From contig NZ_JARDJI010000009.1 of NCBI RefSeq assembly GCF_039907765.1, positions 1 through 64,000 of the forward strand: a stretch of 64,000 bases of DNA, read 5' to 3'. Below the pieces are notes generated by a model. That model was not told where the DNA came from and made no database searches. It saw nothing but the letters and a program-made list of their open reading frames with translations. Positions 60,666 through 64,000 of the stretch are shown in pieces. The number at the start of each line of letters is the position of its first letter. Within the stretch, counting starts at the first letter, position 1. The stretch comes from Aminobacter sp039907765 (GTDB lineage: Bacteria > Pseudomonadota > Alphaproteobacteria > Rhizobiales > Rhizobiaceae). Made by a program: the position numbers and the translations under genes.

Positions 60666-61373
60666 ATGCGAAGCGAGAAAATCAAGTCGAACGGTGGGCG
60701 CGCCCAGGCAGTGCATCGCGCCATCAAGAGGGCAATCCTGGACAAAGCACTGGGGCCCGGCGTGAAGCTGCCGGAGGACTCGATTGGCGAACAGCTGGGC
60801 GTCAGCAGGACCCTCGTGCGCGAAGCTCTGGTACGCTTGAGCGAGGAGGGATTAGTAGAACTGCGGCCGCATCGCGGCGCGGCCGTAGCTACGCCGAGCC
60901 TCGAGGAGGGACACCATCTGTTCATCACCCGTTTTGCGCTCGAGCGCTTGGTCGCCGAGACCTTGTCGGGGCGGCTGAGCAAAGAGCAGGCGCATGAACT
61001 GGCAGAACACATCGCCGCGGAAGAAGCGGCGAGGCATGGCCAGGATGCCGCCTCAATCCGCCTGGCAGGCGAGTTCCATACGCTGCTGGCCTCGATGACC
61101 GGCAACGCGACCCTGATCCGCTACGTCAATGAATTGGTCTCGCGCAGCTCGCTTATCCTGGCGCTGTATGGTCGACCACATTCATCGGAGTGCGCGGTGT
61201 CTGAACATCGTGAGATTCTCGATGCACTGGTTGCGGGGGAAACGTCACGCGCAGCCCATCTGATGGTGCAGCACCTGGAGTCCATCACCACCAGGGCGGT
61301 TCTGCCCCGGGATGGTCAAAACGACATCCGCAACGTGTTGGCCCGCTACGCGACTGCCGAAGGATTGGGGTAG
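60666..61373 (+). CDS. GntR-family regulator, FCD subfamily (paralogue)
   Basis: 235 residues from the ATG at 60666 with GGGAGG upstream; an ORF extension to 60609 crosses the motif region. Winged helix: VHRAIKRAILDKALGPGVKL, EDSIGEQLGVSRTLVREALV, LVELRPHRGAAVATPSLEEG. FCD domain: LAGEFHTLLASMTGNATLIR, VSEHREILDALVAGETSRAA. It is divergent from the dpp-like operon and is its most likely repressor. It shares the SRSSLI-ALY segment with the GntR at 53010-53732. Confidence 0.9.
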   Translation: MRSEKIKSNGGRAQAVHRAIKRAILDKALGPGVKLPEDSIGEQLGVSRTLVREALVRLSEEGLVELRPHRGAAVATPSLEEGHHLFITRFALERLVAETLSGRLSKEQAHELAEHIAAEEAARHGQDAASIRLAGEFHTLLASMTGNATLIRYVNELVSRSSLILALYGRPHSSECAVSEHREILDALVAGETSRAAHLMVQHLESITTRAVLPRDGQNDIRNVLARYATAEGLG

Positions 61374-61479
61374 AATGTTCCATTCGATCTGCATTCAACT
61401 GCCCCCATGGCGTCTATGGACATCGTCACAGTCATGCTGCCGCCAGCTTCCTCGACACTCGGATCCTGTGTGCGCTGCT

Positions 61480-62709
61480 TCAGCTGGGACAGCCTGAGAG
61501 GCCGCTTCTGTCCGCTCCACCGGACCTCATGGCTTGGTGGTACCGGGTGGGATCGAGGCGCAGATAAATCAAGGACGTCATCCCCACGCATACCGCATGC
61601 ATGAGCCACCCGGCCGAGAAATTGCCGGTCCAAACCTGCATGACGGTCATTGCATATGGACCCAGCGCTGCGATCAGAAACCCGCCTCCTTGCATGAGCG
61701 CTGCCAAAGCTCCGGCCTGTTCTGGCCGCGGCAGATGATCGAGAGCTGTTACGATCGAAAGCGAAAAACTTCCGCCGAGCCCGGCGCCACAGAGCCCGGC
61801 CCACCACCAGGCGCCCTGGGTGGGAAAAAGGGCGAGGCCGGAAAAGCCGACAACCTGCATAGCTGCAGCAAGCACGAGCCAGGGACGTCGATCGCTGCTG
61901 CCACGTGCCAGGAGCGGAAGGCCGAGGGCCGAGACTGCCTGGCACAATGCCATGATGGCCACGAGGTTGCTGCTTTCAGCGCCGGTCCAGCCCTGAGCCT
62001 GGTAGTAGGGCGCAAGCCACGCCACCAGTGAAGAATAGCCGCTATTGATCAGACCGAACGCGGCCACGAGGGCCCATGAGCGCGGGCGCCGCAGCAGCGA
62101 TCCCGTTACGGTCTTGTCCGGCCTGACTGCCTTCGCGTCCGGTAGAACCCGGCAGGCGGCTATCAGTGCAACCAAGACGGGGGCCGCGAGCCATGCGAGA
62201 GCGGCTCTCCAACCATAGCCGGCGCTTGCCAGAGCCGGCATCAGGCGTGCTCCGAGCGCACCGCCGCCCATGATCATAGCCGAATAGAGGCCGGTTATGG
62301 CCGGCACCCTGGTTGGAAACCGGGTCTTGATGATCCCCGGAAAAGCTGCCTGTATGAAAGCAACCCCTGCGCCGCACATCATGGCCGTCAAGATCAGAAC
62401 AAGCCCGTCCGTCGCGAATAGCCGCAACAGCGAACCCGACATCAGCAAGGCCAGTGCGGCAATCAAGCCGCGTCGCACCCCGACCGCCGTCTCGATGGTC
62501 GGCGCGACGAAGGCTCCAACACCCATAAGAAGCATGGGCAGCAAGGTAAGCATTGCGACGCCAGCGTATCTTAGGCCCGTGTCTGCCACGATGCTCGCAA
62601 GCATCGGCCCGGGCGCCGTCAGAAATGGCCGCAGGTTGATGCCAATCAGGACCACCAGCCCGACCATGGCCCATTGGCGGCTCGCGCCCGCGTTCCTCGC
62701 TTGCGTCAT
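61480..62709 (-). CDS. MFS transporter, cyanate permease (CynX/NimT)-like
   Basis: 409 residues with 12 predicted membrane segments. LIGINLRPFLTAPGPMLASI in the first helix and the LPMLLMGVGAFVAPTIETAV region are typical of the CynX/NimT/YeaN branch. Substrates in the family are cyanate, nitroimidazoles and other small molecules; here it is unknown. It is convergent with the gntR gene (106 bp, no clear terminator). The start is the ATG at 62709; no good ribosome site is visible, and a 48-residue open frame just upstream overlaps it by 4 bp. Confidence 0.85.
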   Translation of the reverse strand: MTQARNAGASRQWAMVGLVVLIGINLRPFLTAPGPMLASIVADTGLRYAGVAMLTLLPMLLMGVGAFVAPTIETAVGVRRGLIAALALLMSGSLLRLFATDGLVLILTAMMCGAGVAFIQAAFPGIIKTRFPTRVPAITGLYSAMIMGGGALGARLMPALASAGYGWRAALAWLAAPVLVALIAACRVLPDAKAVRPDKTVTGSLLRRPRSWALVAAFGLINSGYSSLVAWLAPYYQAQGWTGAESSNLVAIMALCQAVSALGLPLLARGSSDRRPWLVLAAAMQVVGFSGLALFPTQGAWWWAGLCGAGLGGSFSLSIVTALDHLPRPEQAGALAALMQGGGFLIAALGPYAMTVMQVWTGNFSAGWLMHAVCVGMTSLIYLRLDPTRYHQAMRSGGADRSGLSGCPS

Positions 62710-62862
62710 GGGGCGAGCACCCTGCGCACGCGCAAGGCGCGTCGACCATCAGCATGCTCGATGGCTGCGATTTCGCCGTCGGTGGCGGCCAAACGAAGAA
62801 CAATCCAAAGGCGGGTGAGTATCGAAACGTGGGCGCAGCGGCTGGCGTTCATGAACTGCTTC

Positions 62863-64000
62863 TCATTCGGTTGCCTCAAGTTCCCGATCGTCAGCCTGGC
62901 GCTGCCGGGCACCTTCGCCCGCAGCAACGGCGCCCGGTCGAGTATCCGTGGGGGTTGGCCTTTGCTCGGTTGGGCTGCTTGTCATCACCCCCAGCCGCGA
63001 CAGACTCGCCATGCTGCCCAGAAGCGCAGCGGCCGCAGCAACCCACATCGCGACCGCGGCGCCGGGGGAGCCAAGGGACGTGAACAGAGCGGCCACCAGG
63101 CCGGCGCCGAAGGACTGACCCATGACGCCGCAGACGCTGGACATGCCGCCCGCGCTGCCGCTTCGCTCGCGTGGCGCAGCGGTCATGATCGCCCGCATGT
63201 TGGGCGACTGGAAAAGCCCATAGCCAAAGCCGCAGAACGCCATGCGCCAGGCAATATCGAGAGCGGTCGGCGCGCTCGGCAGCGTGGCGAGCAAGACCAG
63301 CCCGAGGCTCAGCACAACCAGCCCGACGCCGCCCAGCGCACCGGCCGGCACCCGGTCGGACAGGCGGCCCGCCAGGGGTGCCGCCAATGCGACGGCCGCA
63401 GGCCAGGGCGTGATCAGAAAGCCCGTCTCCACCTGCGAATAGCCGTAGAGAGCCTGGAGCATGAAGGGCATCGACACGAAGGCCACCGTCTGCGCGAGGA
63501 AGGCCAGGAAGGACGTCAGCACCGACAGCCCGAACATCGGCCGGCGCAGCAGGTCGACCGCCAGGATCGGCGCCGGGCTACCGGCCTGGCGCCTCATCAG
63601 CAGGGCCAGGCTGCTTGCGGCGGCAAGTGCCGCCAGCGCCGGTGTCGTCCATGGGGCGCCCTGGGTCGCCGTTCCCAGGGCAAAGACGGTCGAGGCAAGG
63701 AACGTTGCGCAGAGCCCCGCGGCCAGGCCGTCGAACCGGCGGGTGCTGCGTGGTGTGGCAGGAAGGGCGTAGAGCCCCATTGCGATGCCGACGATGCCGA
63801 TGGGTACGTTGATCAGGAACAGCCAGTGCCAGCTCGTCATGCTGAGGATGGCAGAAGCGGCCGACGGTCCTGCCGCGAAGGAGATCGCGACGACGAAGGC
63901 GTTCAGCCCCATGCCGCGTCCGAGCATGGACTGCGGGAAGATGAACCGGGTCATCGCCAGGCCGATGCCCAGGATTCCGGATGCGCTCATGCCTTGAAGG
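62863..64000 (-). CDS. MFS drug efflux transporter, DHA2 (EmrB/QacA) type, N-terminus beyond window
   Basis: The frame runs off the window end, so only the C-terminal 378 or so residues are seen. FAAGPSAASAILSMTSWHWL followed by LFLINVPIGIVGIAMGLYAL is motif C and the following helix of 14-TM DHA2 pumps. Later helices include LVLLATLPSAPTAL and FGYGLFQSPNMRAIMTAAP. The C-terminal 45 residues are polar and cytoplasmic. It exports drugs or other lipophilic compounds by proton antiport. The start and any regulator are outside the window. Confidence 0.88.
   Translation of the reverse strand, partial: LQGMSASGILGIGLAMTRFIFPQSMLGRGMGLNAFVVAISFAAGPSAASAILSMTSWHWLFLINVPIGIVGIAMGLYALPATPRSTRRFDGLAAGLCATFLASTVFALGTATQGAPWTTPALAALAAASSLALLMRRQAGSPAPILAVDLLRRPMFGLSVLTSFLAFLAQTVAFVSMPFMLQALYGYSQVETGFLITPWPAAVALAAPLAGRLSDRVPAGALGGVGLVVLSLGLVLLATLPSAPTALDIAWRMAFCGFGYGLFQSPNMRAIMTAAPRERSGSAGGMSSVCGVMGQSFGAGLVAALFTSLGSPGAAVAMWVAAAAALLGSMASLSRLGVMTSSPTEQRPTPTDTRPGAVAAGEGARQRQADDRELEATE

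Noticed and set aside
62706..62852. Possible 48-codon gene just before the CynX-like transporter, overlapping its start by 4 bp
   Set aside because: No recognisable product and a weak ribosome site; the overlap alone is not enough.

Overview
The window reads as part of a repABC replicon (megaplasmid, plasmid or chromid) from a high-GC alphaproteobacterium of the Hyphomicrobiales. A methylotrophic Phyllobacteriaceae member such as Aminobacter or Mesorhizobium would fit. That placement is an inference from the RepABC system, the gene families and the base composition; no rRNA, tRNA or species marker is present. No CRISPR array, complete insertion sequence or tRNA was found.

1-6.1 kb: the 3' end of formate-tetrahydrofolate ligase with its terminator, then an RND efflux operon (tetR, lipoprotein adaptor, RND pump, second short tetR). 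A near-consensus promoter and a TetR-type operator precede it, and a bidirectional terminator follows it.

6.1-23.8 kb (minus strand): a methylotrophy block. mgsA-mgsB-mgsC-gmaS-mgdA-mgdB-mgdC-mgdD encode the complete N-methylglutamate route for methylamine oxidation. An XRE-cupin regulator follows. Two serine-cycle groups come next: sgaA-mcl-mtkA-mtkB and hpr-gck. With fhs at the left edge, the window carries methylamine oxidation and much of the serine cycle. mtdA, fch, glyA and ppc are not here.

24-35.3 kb: a periplasmic S41 protease-like gene, a DAO-family oxidoreductase and a small WGR protein lead into the replication and partition module repA-repB-ctRNA-repC. Two identical parS-type 16-bp palindromes are present, one inside repA. 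The AT-rich segment inside repC is the likely origin. A decayed AAA/DUF4143 gene, a tyrosine recombinase, a DUF1403 gene and a plasmid scpB follow.

35.4-44.7 kb: a probable purine utilisation cluster with an AraC regulator, a Rieske oxygenase and its flavin/2Fe-2S reductase, an adenosine/adenine deaminase-like enzyme, and a BMP-type nucleoside/purine ABC transporter.

44.7-61.4 kb: accessory catabolic genes that appear tied together by GntR control. They are a polar amino-acid ABC transporter, a signal-less THI5/NMT1-like protein, an AS-family amidase, a serine hydrolase, a UraD-like protein that lacks key catalytic residues, an ectoine-hydrolase-like M24 protein, a complete peptide-type ABC transporter and two related FCD GntR regulators. 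A ten-base motif of the form TYGKATRCRA recurs in three separate intergenic regions here and is probably the GntR operator.

61.4-64 kb: two MFS transporters, the second cut by the window end.
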